This document shows, piece after piece, positions 1-7,078 of a DNA stretch of 7,773 nt. The notes under the pieces are model-generated. The model was not told the origin of the DNA. It searched no databases and saw nothing but the letters and a program-made list of their open reading frames with translations. The stretch is from Eubacterium sp. (GTDB taxonomy: Bacteria; Bacillota_A; Clostridia; Lachnospirales; Lachnospiraceae). The DNA is taken from the NCBI GenBank assembly GCA_023663915.1, contig JAMPGN010000197.1, positions 1-7,773 on the forward strand, in the 5' to 3' direction. Every line of letters starts with the position of its first letter. Position 1 is the first letter of the stretch. A program made the translations under genes and the position numbers.

Positions 1-1511
1 TATTTGAGCAACAATTCCCGGCGCAGTTCATCTCCGAGGCGGTGGACCAGACGCGCGGCTGGTTTTATTCCCTGATGGCGGAGTCCACGCTTTTGTTTAA
101 CTGTGCGCCTTTTGAAAACGTGATTGTCATGGGGCATGTTCAGGACGAGAACGGGCAGAAAATGAGTAAAACCAAGGGCAATGCGGTCGATCCTTTTGAG
201 GCGCTTGAGACTTATGGCGCAGATGCGATCCGCTGGTATTTCTATATCAATTCCGCACCGTGGCTTCCGAACCGTTTCCATGGCAAGGCAGTCCAGGAAG
301 GGCAGCGCAAGTTCCTTGGCACGTTGTGGAACACGTATGCATTTTTCGTGCTGTATGCGAATATCGACAACTTTGATGCGACGAAGTATAGCTTAGAATA
401 TGAGAAACTTCCGGTCATGGATAAATGGCTGTTATCCAAACTCAATACGGTCATCAAAGAGGTGGATGACCATCTGGACAACTACAGGATTCCGGAAGCG
501 GCGCGTGTGCTGGATGAGTTCGTGGACGAGATGAGTAACTGGTATGTGCGAAGAAGCCGCGAGCGTTTCTGGGCAAAGGGCATGGAGCAGGATAAGATCA
601 ACGCCTACATGACGCTGTACACCGCGCTTGTTACGATCAGTAAATGCGCGGCTCCGATGATTCCTTTTATGACGGAAGAGATTTATTTAAATCTGGTCAA
701 AAGCATTGACGCAGACGCGCCGGAGAGCATTCACCTGTGCGACTTCCCTACAGCGGACGAGACAATGATTGACAAGAAGCTGGAGGAGGACATGGAAGAA
801 GTCTTGAAGATCGTTGTGATGGGGCGCGCGGCGCGCAACACGGCGAATATCAAAAACCGTCAGCCCATCGGAACGATGTATGTCAAGGCGGAACATGAAC
901 TTGACCGGTTCTATCAGGAGATCATTGAGGACGAGCTGAATGTGAAGAAGATCGAATTTTGCGAGGATGTGTCTGCTTTTACAAGCTACAGCTTCAAACC
1001 GCAGCTTAAGATGGTAGGGCCGAAATACGGCAAGCAGCTAGGCGGCATCAAGGAGTATTTGTCTGCGGTGGATGGCTCTAAGGCGATGGAAGAGCTGAAG
1101 GCGCAGGGTGCGCTGAAATTCGAGGTGAACGGCGTATCGATTGCGTTGGCGGAAGAAGACCTGCTTATCGACATGGCACAGAAAGACGGCTATGTATCCG
1201 AGGCGGACAACAGCGTGACGGTCGTTCTTGACACCAATCTTTCTCCGGAATTGATCGAGGAAGGTTTTGTGTACGAAGTGATCAGCAAGATTCAGACCAT
1301 GCGTAAAGATGCTGGTTTTGAGGTGATGGATCATATCAAAGTGTCCATTAACGGCAATGAGAAGGTTGCAGGGATTGTGCAGAAAAATGTGGAGGCGATC
1401 TCCGGAAAAGTGCTAGCGGAGGCGATTGTGACGGGAGAAAATCTTGCCGTATCTAAGGAGTGGAATGTCAATGGCGAGAAGGTTACGATTTCGGTAGAAA
1501 AATTACAGTAA
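1..1511 (+). CDS. ileS: Isoleucine--tRNA ligase, type II, C-terminal half (5' end outside window)
   Basis: Class I aminoacyl-tRNA synthetase that charges tRNA-Ile with isoleucine in the cytoplasm. The frame is open from base 3 and gives about 502 residues, roughly the C-terminal half of a type II enzyme of about 1,040 residues. The HIGH motif and editing domain lie upstream of the window. Seen here: the catalytic-domain stretch FPAQFISEAVDQTRGWFY, then the KMSKS-type loop as KMSKTKGN (bases 159-182). The helical anticodon-binding domain follows (W-L-SKLN, NWYVRRSRERFW). After it comes a C-terminal region containing RNTANIKNRQPIG, as in the DUF5915 tail of type II enzymes. No Cys-rich zinc site is visible near the C-terminus, which separates it from type I IleS. 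It ends in TAA with no clear terminator behind it. Type II enzymes are often less sensitive to mupirocin; that is family knowledge and is not tested here. Confidence 0.96.
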   Translation, partial: FEQQFPAQFISEAVDQTRGWFYSLMAESTLLFNCAPFENVIVMGHVQDENGQKMSKTKGNAVDPFEALETYGADAIRWYFYINSAPWLPNRFHGKAVQEGQRKFLGTLWNTYAFFVLYANIDNFDATKYSLEYEKLPVMDKWLLSKLNTVIKEVDDHLDNYRIPEAARVLDEFVDEMSNWYVRRSRERFWAKGMEQDKINAYMTLYTALVTISKCAAPMIPFMTEEIYLNLVKSIDADAPESIHLCDFPTADETMIDKKLEEDMEEVLKIVVMGRAARNTANIKNRQPIGTMYVKAEHELDRFYQEIIEDELNVKKIEFCEDVSAFTSYSFKPQLKMVGPKYGKQLGGIKEYLSAVDGSKAMEELKAQGALKFEVNGVSIALAEEDLLIDMAQKDGYVSEADNSVTVVLDTNLSPELIEEGFVYEVISKIQTMRKDAGFEVMDHIKVSINGNEKVAGIVQKNVEAISGKVLAEAIVTGENLAVSKEWNVNGEKVTISVEKLQ

Positions 1512-1583
1512 GTCGTAAGCGAGGTTTTACACAAGCAGCCACAGATTATGCTTTTACGGAGCGAAAGCACGGTGAGACAGGAA

Positions 1584-1627
1584 TATGGTTTTGCCTGAGT
1601 GGACATTTTCATTACACAAAAACCATA
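1584..1627 (+). repeat. Inverted repeat in the ileS-glgP gap
   Basis: TATGGTTTT (1584-1592) and its exact complement AAAACCATA (1619-1627) flank a 26-nt loop. No T-run follows, so it is a poor terminator candidate. A shorter stem, TGCTTT/AAAGCA (1549-1554 and 1564-1569), lies just upstream. Either could belong to a 3' UTR structure of ileS. The rest of 1512-1660 shows no gene. Confidence 0.3.
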
Positions 1628-1660
1628 ATTCACCTTAATTTGCAAGACATTTTAAGCACA

Positions 1661-1689
1661 TTGCTTATAGTCAAAATTTAAAATACAAT
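1661..1689 (+). promoter_or_regulatory. Sigma-A-like promoter of glgP
   Basis: TTGCTT (1661-1666), a 17-bp spacer, then TACAAT (1684-1689). A second -10-like box, TATAAT, overlaps downstream at 1691-1696 (17 bp after TAGTCA at 1668), so the start point could shift by about 7 bases. The -35 is embedded in the inverted repeat TAAGCA (1653-1658), CAT, TGCTTA (1662-1667), which could be an operator. Transcription would begin near 1696-1703, which argues against translation from the ATG at 1703. Confidence 0.55.
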
Positions 1690-1756
1690 ATATAATAAAG
1701 AAATGGAGTTAAGAAATACATTGTTTAGAGCAAAGAATAAACGAGGAGGCACACAA

Positions 1757-4231
1757 ATGGCAAAGAAAGCTGTAACAACAGGCTTCGATACAGAGCTTTT
1801 TAAGAGAAGCGTCCTGTATAATGTTCGGACGCTTTACAGAAAGACTCTTGAAGAAGCGACAGATCAACAAATTTTTCAGGCGGTATCCTATGCGATTAAG
1901 GATGCGGTGGTAGATCAGTGGTTGAGGACACAGAAAGAGTACGACAGACAAGATCCCAAGATGGTGTATTATTTATCCATGGAATTTCTGATGGGTCGTG
2001 CACTCGGTAATAATATAATCAGTCTGCAGGCATATAAGGCGGTGGAAAAGGCGCTTGATGAATTAGGCATTGACATCAATGTAGTGGAAGACCAGGAACC
2101 CGATCCGGCGCTTGGAAACGGTGGTTTAGGACGTCTTGCGGCATGTTTCTTAGACTCTCTGGCAACTCTGGGATATGCGGCTTATGGCTGCGGTATCCGT
2201 TACCGCTATGGTATGTTCAAGCAGGAGATCAGGGATGGTTATCAGGTGGAAGTGCCGGACAACTGGTTAAGGGACGGCAATCCTTTTGAATTGAGGAGAC
2301 CGGAGTATGCGAAGGAAGTCAAATTCGGCGGCTACGTCAACGTTTATGTGGATGAGAACGGCAGAAGCAATTTCCGGCAGGAAGGCTATCAGGTGGTGCG
2401 TGCCATTCCTTATGATCTACCCATCGTAGGCTATGGTAACGGCATTGTGAATACACTCCGTATCTGGGATGCAGAGCCGGTGGAGTGTTTCCAGCTTGAT
2501 TCTTTTGACAAGGGCGACTATCAGAGAGCGGTGGAGCAGGAGAATCTTGCGAGAAATATCGTGGAAGTGCTTTACCCGAACGATAACCATTATGCAGGCA
2601 AAGAGCTTCGTTTAAAACAGCAGTATTTCTTTATTTCCGCATCGGTTCAGGAAGCGGTTGCAAAATATATGCGTAAGCATGACGATATCCGGAAATTCTA
2701 CGAGAAAGTGACGTTCCAGTTGAATGACACGCATCCGACGGTGGCGATTGCGGAACTGATGCGTATCTTGATGGATGAATATTATTTGACATGGGATGAG
2801 GCGTGGGAAGTAACGACCAAGACATGCGCGTACACCAACCATACGATCATGTCAGAAGCATTGGAGAAATGGCCGATTGAATTGTTTTCTAGACTTCTGC
2901 CCCGTATTTATCAGATTGTGGAGGAGATCAACCGCAGATTCGTGGCACGGATCGAGCAGATGTATCCGGGCAATCAGGAAAAAGTACGCAAGATGGCGAT
3001 CATTTACGACGGACAGGTGAAAATGGCGCATATGGCGATTGTGGCAGGATATTCCGTAAACGGAGTGGCAAGGCTGCATACCGAGATTTTGAAGAATCAG
3101 GAATTAAAAGATTTCTATGAGATGATGCCGGAGAAATTCAACAACAAGACCAACGGTATCACGCAGAGACGTTTCTTGTTACATGCCAACCCGCTTTTGG
3201 CTGACTGGGTTACGGCGCATGTAGGCAACGACTGGATCACCGATCTGCCGAAAATTAATAAGCTGAAGATTTATGCGGACGATGTGAAGGCGCAGCAGGA
3301 GTTCATGAACATTAAGTATCAGAATAAAGTGCGTCTTGCCGAGTATATCTTAGAGCATAACGGCATCGAGGTTGACCCGCGCTCCATTTTCGATGTGCAG
3401 GTCAAGAGATTGCATGAATATAAACGTCAGTTGTTGAATATCCTGCATGTTATGTACTTATATAATGAATTAAAAGAGCATCCGGATATGGAGTTCTATC
3501 CGAGAACATTCATTTTCGGGGCAAAGGCGGCAGCAGGCTACCACACCGCGAAGCTGACGATCAAACTGATCAATGCCGTGGCGGATGTAGTCAACAACGA
3601 TCCAGCGATTAATGGCAAGATTAAAGTGGTTTTCATTGAGAACTACAGAGTATCCAATGCGGAGATTATTTTTGCGGCGGCGGATGTGTCCGAGCAGATT
3701 TCTACGGCAAGTAAAGAGGCATCGGGAACCGGCAATATGAAGTTTATGTTAAACGGCGCGCTCACGATCGGAACGATGGACGGCGCGAATGTGGAGATTG
3801 TGGAGGAAGTCGGTGAGGAGAACGCATTTATCTTCGGTTTAAGTTCCGATGAAGTGATCCGTTATGAGAATTACGGCGGTTATCACCCGACGGAGATTTT
3901 CAACAATGATCCCGATGTGCGCAAGGTTTTGATGCAGTTGATTAATGGCACATATGCGCCGAATGATCCGGATCTGTTCCGTCCGCTGTACAATTCACTG
4001 TTGAATACGCAGAGCACGGCAAAGGCGGATACTTACTTTATTCTGAAAGATTTCAAATCATATGCCGAGGCACAGAAAAAGGTAGAGGCGGCGTACCGAA
4101 ATGAGAGCGGATGGGCTAGGAGCGCGATCATAAACGTGGCATGTTCCGGCAAATTCACTTCCGACAGAACCATCCAGGAGTATGTGGATGAACTCTGGAA
4201 ACTGGATAAGGTTGTGATTCCGAAAGAGTAA
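1757..4231 (+). CDS. glgP: Glycogen/starch/alpha-glucan phosphorylase
   Basis: GT35-family phosphorylase. It removes terminal alpha-1,4-linked glucose from glycogen or maltodextrin using phosphate, giving glucose-1-phosphate, with pyridoxal phosphate as cofactor; it is cytoplasmic. The 824-residue length is normal for bacterial GlgP/MalP. Motifs in order: YYLSMEFLMG (about 71-80), DPALGNGGLGRLAAC (about 116-130), QLNDTHPTVAIAELMR, YTNHTIMSEALEKW, RLHEYKRQLLN, and the PLP signature EASGTGNMKFMLNGA, whose Schiff-base lysine is K662. The start at 1757 is chosen because GAGGAGG (1743-1749) sits 7 nt ahead. An in-frame ATG at 1703 has no ribosome binding site and lies at the predicted transcription start. 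The gene has its own promoter and terminator, so it is probably monocistronic. Sequence alone does not tell whether glycogen or imported maltodextrin is the main substrate. Confidence 0.97.
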   Translation: MAKKAVTTGFDTELFKRSVLYNVRTLYRKTLEEATDQQIFQAVSYAIKDAVVDQWLRTQKEYDRQDPKMVYYLSMEFLMGRALGNNIISLQAYKAVEKALDELGIDINVVEDQEPDPALGNGGLGRLAACFLDSLATLGYAAYGCGIRYRYGMFKQEIRDGYQVEVPDNWLRDGNPFELRRPEYAKEVKFGGYVNVYVDENGRSNFRQEGYQVVRAIPYDLPIVGYGNGIVNTLRIWDAEPVECFQLDSFDKGDYQRAVEQENLARNIVEVLYPNDNHYAGKELRLKQQYFFISASVQEAVAKYMRKHDDIRKFYEKVTFQLNDTHPTVAIAELMRILMDEYYLTWDEAWEVTTKTCAYTNHTIMSEALEKWPIELFSRLLPRIYQIVEEINRRFVARIEQMYPGNQEKVRKMAIIYDGQVKMAHMAIVAGYSVNGVARLHTEILKNQELKDFYEMMPEKFNNKTNGITQRRFLLHANPLLADWVTAHVGNDWITDLPKINKLKIYADDVKAQQEFMNIKYQNKVRLAEYILEHNGIEVDPRSIFDVQVKRLHEYKRQLLNILHVMYLYNELKEHPDMEFYPRTFIFGAKAAAGYHTAKLTIKLINAVADVVNNDPAINGKIKVVFIENYRVSNAEIIFAAADVSEQISTASKEASGTGNMKFMLNGALTIGTMDGANVEIVEEVGEENAFIFGLSSDEVIRYENYGGYHPTEIFNNDPDVRKVLMQLINGTYAPNDPDLFRPLYNSLLNTQSTAKADTYFILKDFKSYAEAQKKVEAAYRNESGWARSAIINVACSGKFTSDRTIQEYVDELWKLDKVVIPKE

Positions 4232-4288
4232 CCACATTTGGAAATTATGTATTGTGAAATTAATGATAAAGGTAATGTGATATTGATG

Positions 4289-4330
4289 AGGAAACCCTTG
4301 AAAGTGTAATATTTTCGAGGGTTTCCTTTC
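4289..4330 (+). terminator. Rho-independent terminator of glgP
   Basis: AGGAAACCCT (4289-4298) pairs perfectly with AGGGTTTCCT (4318-4327). Pairing continues inward, with G-U wobbles, to positions 4305/4311, giving a 17-bp stem and a 5-nt loop (GTAAT). A short T-rich tail (TTTC) follows. It begins 57 bp after the glgP stop. The stem is strong while the U-tract is modest. Confidence 0.85.
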
Positions 4331-4499
4331 TGTCTAAGATTAGGAACAAATATCGTAGGGTGGTGTGATTTTTAAGAGTGTAGTACCTATAATAGTAGTG
4401 TAAAAATTTGTACGAATACATGGGAAAGTTTTTATTTGGGAAGAAGCAGCGGTTAATGATGGAATTAAGAAATAAGAAAGTGGGGAGAATATAAAATAA
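4331..4499. other. AT-rich intergenic stretch with no supported gene
   Basis: Lies between the glgP terminator and the rloA regulatory repeat. The open frame on the minus strand is low-complexity (Tyr/Phe/Leu-rich), has no convincing ribosome binding site, and is not called as a gene. A TATAAT at 4388-4393 lacks a good -35. An 11-codon ATG frame at 4459-4494 has no support. The base composition becomes clearly AT-richer here than in glgP, marking a likely junction with acquired DNA. Confidence 0.5.
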
Positions 4500-4592
4500 A
4501 AATGTGATTATTTCACATATTGTCAACCTGAAAACGATTAATCATGTTGAAAGTTCATTAAGATAGTTGCAATATGTGAAAAAAACACATAT
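4500..4592. repeat. Mirrored 27-28-bp inverted repeat carrying two ATGTG-N7-CACAT sites
   Basis: The left arm (4500-4527) and right arm (4566-4592) are near-exact reverse complements, with about 3 mismatches and one 1-nt gap, separated by 38 bp. Each arm contains its own smaller palindrome, ATGTG-N7-CACAT (4502-4518 and 4574-4590), with centres 72 bp apart. The right copy occupies the whole spacer of the rloA promoter and touches both promoter boxes. It therefore looks like a pair of operators, or possibly the ends of a tiny mobile element. No clear target-site duplication is seen. Confidence 0.6.
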
Positions 4593-4595
4593 AAT
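4567..4595 (+). promoter_or_regulatory. Promoter of the rloA-rloB operon, overlapped by a palindrome
   Basis: TTGCAA (4567-4572), a 17-bp spacer, then TATAAT (4590-4595). The spacer is occupied by ATATGTG, seven A residues and CACATAT (4572-4592). A dimeric regulator bound there would block RNA polymerase. Transcription would start about 4602, leaving a leader of about 16 nt that holds GGAGGTG (4605-4611) before the ATG at 4618. This rules out an in-frame TTG at 4567 as the start codon. Confidence 0.7.
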
Positions 4596-4617
4596 ATTAA
4601 AAATGGAGGTGTATATT

Positions 4618-5961
4618 ATGTTGATTAGATTTTCGGTTGAGAATTATCGATCATTTAATGAGCGACAAGTTTTCTCTATGGCGGCAGGAAAACACACTAG
4701 GCATAAGGAACAGGTAGTTGTTACAAACGGAAGAAGATTGTTAAAAGCAGGGGTTGTTTTTGGGGCGAATGCTGCGGGTAAAAGCAATTTGATTAAAGCC
4801 ATAAATTGTGGAAAAAATATCGCTTTAAAAGGGATAAAAAATAGTATGACTATGAATAGACATTTCCGAATTGATCCGATGGCGATTAATCGACCTGGAG
4901 TATTTCAATATGATTTTGTTAGTAATGGACATATATATTCATATGGATTTGCAATTTCATACACCAGGAATATATTTTTATCGGAATGGCTGTATTTATG
5001 TGATGATAATAAGGAAATATGTATTTTTGAACGAGCGGAAGGAGAAAGTGTTTCAACAGATTTATGTTTTGCAAATGTCGAAGATGCGCAAAGGTTTGAT
5101 ATATATGCAGATGATGTGACGGATAATACAAGCTTTTTAGCGGAAATATGTAGTCATAAACTTAGGGGAATTGAGGAATTCGGTTCATTTTTTGATACGC
5201 TTGATTGGTTTGCAGCTTTGATAATTATTTTCCCTCAAACTAAGTATAGGGGTCTGGGTCAGTTGTTTAAAAGTGAAGAGAAAGATTCATTGGGAAAATT
5301 GTTAAATTATTTTGATACTGGTATTGAAGAGGTTTTGACAGCAGTAAAGCCAATAGAAGAAGTTTTGGCATTTTTGCCAGAAAATTTAAAAAATGATGTG
5401 ATACACGATGTTTTGGAGGAATTTGATGAAGATAATACAAAAACAGCAACCGCTGTTGATGTTACGATTGCTGGAAAAAGATTTAGTTTTATTAAGAAAG
5501 AAGGGACTATTGTTGGTTCGCAATTGACAATGAACCATGGAAATTCAGCAGATTTATTTGAATTAGATGATGAATCGGATGGAACAAAAAGGTTGTTTGA
5601 TTTAATACCTCTTTACCAAAAAGGGAAAGAGAATTATGTTATTTTTGTTGATGAACTTGATCGAAGTTTTCATACAAAACTTACCATAGAATTTTTACAG
5701 AAGTTTTTTGAAAAAACAGAGGGGATTCAATCGCAGTTAATAGTAACGTTGCACGATTCTAATGTTATGAATTTGAATATTTTCAGGCAGGATGAGATTT
5801 GGTTCGTTGAACGGAAGGAAGATCATAGCTCTGAAATTTATTCTCTAAATAAATTTAGAGAGCGATTTGATCATTCTGTAGCCAAAGACTACTTATTAGG
5901 AAGGTATGGCTCTATTCCTGTTTTTGGAACGGATGCAATGGATGAAGAGGAGGTTGAGTAA
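4618..5961 (+). CDS. AAA/ABC-type ATPase, RloA/AbiLi-like (COG1106), defence-associated
   Basis: A 447-residue predicted cytoplasmic ATPase of the OLD-like, SMC/ABC-related group. Seen: the N-terminal strand typical of COG1106 (MLIRFSVENYRSF); Walker A GANAAGKS (49-56); an ABC-signature-like ESDGTKRL (319-326); Walker B VIFVDELD (341-348, D345/E346); a switch histidine in TLHDSN (H379); and the C-terminal YLLGRYGSIPVF. In this family such ATPases pair with an RloB-domain or TOPRIM nuclease in anti-phage modules (AbiLi/AbiLii, RloA/RloB, and by analogy PARIS AriA/AriB). Here the RloB gene starts 1 nt after the stop. The ATG at 4618 is chosen for its GGAGGTG and promoter spacing. Codon use is much AT-richer than in glgP, suggesting transfer. 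All ATPase motifs appear intact. The defence role is inferred from family and pairing. Confidence 0.85.
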   Translation: MLIRFSVENYRSFNERQVFSMAAGKHTRHKEQVVVTNGRRLLKAGVVFGANAAGKSNLIKAINCGKNIALKGIKNSMTMNRHFRIDPMAINRPGVFQYDFVSNGHIYSYGFAISYTRNIFLSEWLYLCDDNKEICIFERAEGESVSTDLCFANVEDAQRFDIYADDVTDNTSFLAEICSHKLRGIEEFGSFFDTLDWFAALIIIFPQTKYRGLGQLFKSEEKDSLGKLLNYFDTGIEEVLTAVKPIEEVLAFLPENLKNDVIHDVLEEFDEDNTKTATAVDVTIAGKRFSFIKKEGTIVGSQLTMNHGNSADLFELDDESDGTKRLFDLIPLYQKGKENYVIFVDELDRSFHTKLTIEFLQKFFEKTEGIQSQLIVTLHDSNVMNLNIFRQDEIWFVERKEDHSSEIYSLNKFRERFDHSVAKDYLLGRYGSIPVFGTDAMDEEEVE

Positions 5962-5962
5962 T

Positions 5963-6871
5963 TTGGGAAATTCTTTTCGGCTAAAGTCGGATGCTATGTT
6001 TGTGAGACCTGAAGAATCAAATAAAGAGCCTCCATTGCGAATTGTTTTTTTGTCCGTAGAAGGAAATAAAACCGAACAGAATTACTTTGAGTGGATTGAA
6101 AAATATAGAGAACAATTAGGAGTAAAAGCAAGGGTTCATGTTCATTCATTACGTCGATCAAAAAATGATACTTTAAGTGCGCCGAAACATGTACTAGAGT
6201 TACTGGAAGAATATATTGAAATCAGAGAATCCGAAGTCTTACCGGAGAGAATGAAGATGCTGATTCCAACAGAATATACAGATGATTTTGTTAAACAGTA
6301 TATTGAGAATCCTGAATATGTAGATGTAACTATGAGAAATAATTTTGAGATGTTGTTGCAACAAGCAGGCATTGATCTGGAATACGAATATTTTTTGAAA
6401 GAGTATGCAGGAAAATATGATGTGTTTGGAGTTGTGATTGACAGAGATTATGGTACACATAGCGTTACGCAAATGAATAAAATTGAAAGGTAATGTAAAG
6501 AGAAAGGATATCATTTCTTTGTTACAACGCCTTGTTTTGAATTTTGGCTGTTGATGCATTTAGTGGATGTTTATAGTGTATATACAGATGATCATCTGTA
6601 AGAGTTTAGAAACAATAGTAAAAAATCAAAAAAACATACTTTTACAAGTTTTGAAGTTTCAAAGTTTGCTCAACATTCAAAAGGAATTAGAGAAGATATC
6701 TTTAAGAAATATTATTTTCCAAAAGTAGATTTTGCAATTCGTCAAGCAAAAGAACGTTTTTCAACCGATATAGATGAATTAATAGGTACAGATGACTCGG
6801 ATGACACGAAAAAGGGAAAATTAGGTTCTAATCTTCCAGATTTGTTTGATTTACTGCGGGAGATGAAATAG
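5963..6871 (+). pseudogene. RloB/AbiLii-like protein interrupted by two in-frame TAA codons
   Basis: Partner of the upstream ATPase. The likely start is TTG at 5963, 9 nt after AGGAGG (5948-5953) and 1 nt after the ATPase stop. Full-length coding would be 302 residues. Codons 1-176 hold the RloB N-terminal motif VEGNKTEQNYF (32-42) and the acidic VIDRDYGTH (158-166, D160/D162), read as TOPRIM-like metal ligands. Codon 177 is TAA (6491-6493). The same frame then continues with CKEKGYHFF and PCFEFWLLMHL, the usual RloB C-terminal FE-W motif, to a second TAA at codon 213 (6599-6601). From there it runs on for 89 codons to TAG at 6869. There is no net frameshift. The last segment has no ATG, GTG or TTG until near its end, so it cannot easily be made separately. 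Most likely a decayed nuclease-like effector; stop-codon readthrough is the alternative. The domain family is clear, while its exact activity is not established. Confidence 0.82.
6583..6600. repeat. Perfect 18-bp palindrome inside rloB
   Basis: TACAGATGATCATCTGTA is its own reverse complement with no spacer. Its last two bases are the first two of the second in-frame TAA stop (6599-6601). It could form a cruciform or snap-back structure. An operator role is unlikely inside coding sequence. Confidence 0.8.
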
Positions 6872-6951
6872 TAAATTGTTCTTCATGTAACTGCGTATTT
6901 GTATAAGAAACAACAGAAATTTGTAATAGTTAACTGGAATATTTTTTGAAA
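6872..6951. other. AT-rich gap after rloB
   Basis: No gene and no convincing terminator hairpin are visible between the rloB stop and the next promoter. Readthrough from the rloA-rloB operon toward erm is therefore possible, and the downstream hairpins may also serve to stop it. Confidence 0.35.
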
Positions 6952-6981
6952 TTGACAGTTTGTGGGTAAGTATGCTATAGT
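6952..6981 (+). promoter_or_regulatory. Strong sigma-A promoter of the erm leader
   Basis: Consensus TTGACA (6952-6957), an 18-bp spacer, then TATAGT (6976-6981) preceded by TGC, an extended -10. Transcription should start near 6988, about 465 nt before the erm ATG. That long untranslated leader contains a small ORF and several hairpins. Confidence 0.75.
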
Positions 6982-7024
6982 TAGCATGTTTATAAAGAAT
7001 ATCAGTGGAAAGGTGGCTTTTAGC

Positions 7025-7078
7025 GTGGCAATTTTAAATTTTATTCGTTGTGCTCGCACCCGAAGAGAGGGGCAGTAG
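7025..7078 (+). CDS. Putative 17-residue leader peptide of erm
   Basis: A short frame starting at GTG and ending in TAG encodes MAILNFIRCARTRREGQ. AGGTGG (7011-7016), inside a purine-rich GGAAAGGTGG, lies 8 nt ahead. The frame is open back to an ATG at 6986, but that ATG would precede the predicted transcription start. Erm genes are commonly controlled by leader peptides on which macrolide-bound ribosomes stall. R11-T12-R13 fits the Arg/Lys-X-Arg/Lys arrest pattern known from ErmD-type leaders such as the RLR motif. It lies between the promoter and a terminator-like hairpin, as expected for transcription attenuation. Its identity as an arrest peptide is inferred; no homologous leader is recognised. 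Confidence 0.5.
   Translation: MAILNFIRCARTRREGQ

Noticed and set aside
1549..1569. TGCTTT/AAAGCA stem as an ileS terminator.
   Set aside because: Only a 6-bp AT-rich stem with a 9-nt loop and no T-run after it.
1703..1756. Upstream ATG giving an 18-residue longer GlgP.
   Set aside because: No ribosome binding site, lies at the predicted transcription start, and adds residues outside the usual family N-terminus. The ATG at 1757 has GAGGAGG at good spacing.
4459..4494. 15/16 match of ATGGAATTAAGAAATA to ATGGAGTTAAGAAATA at 1703, opening an 11-codon frame.
   Set aside because: Simple AT-rich sequence with no match on either side and no ribosome binding site; most likely chance.
4260..4526. 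88-codon open frame on the minus strand after glgP.
   Set aside because: Low-complexity Tyr/Phe/Leu-rich product overlapping the glgP terminator and the operator repeat, with no convincing ribosome binding site.
5906..5962. Upstream ATG for rloB overlapping the ATPase gene.
   Set aside because: It lacks a nearby ribosome binding site. The TTG at 5963 follows AGGAGG by 9 nt and abuts the ATPase stop. The residues before it do not resemble an RloB N-terminus.
6986..7078. 30-codon ATG frame containing the erm leader peptide.
   Set aside because: Its ATG lies at or before the predicted transcription start (about 6988) and has no ribosome binding site, so the GTG at 7025 is preferred.
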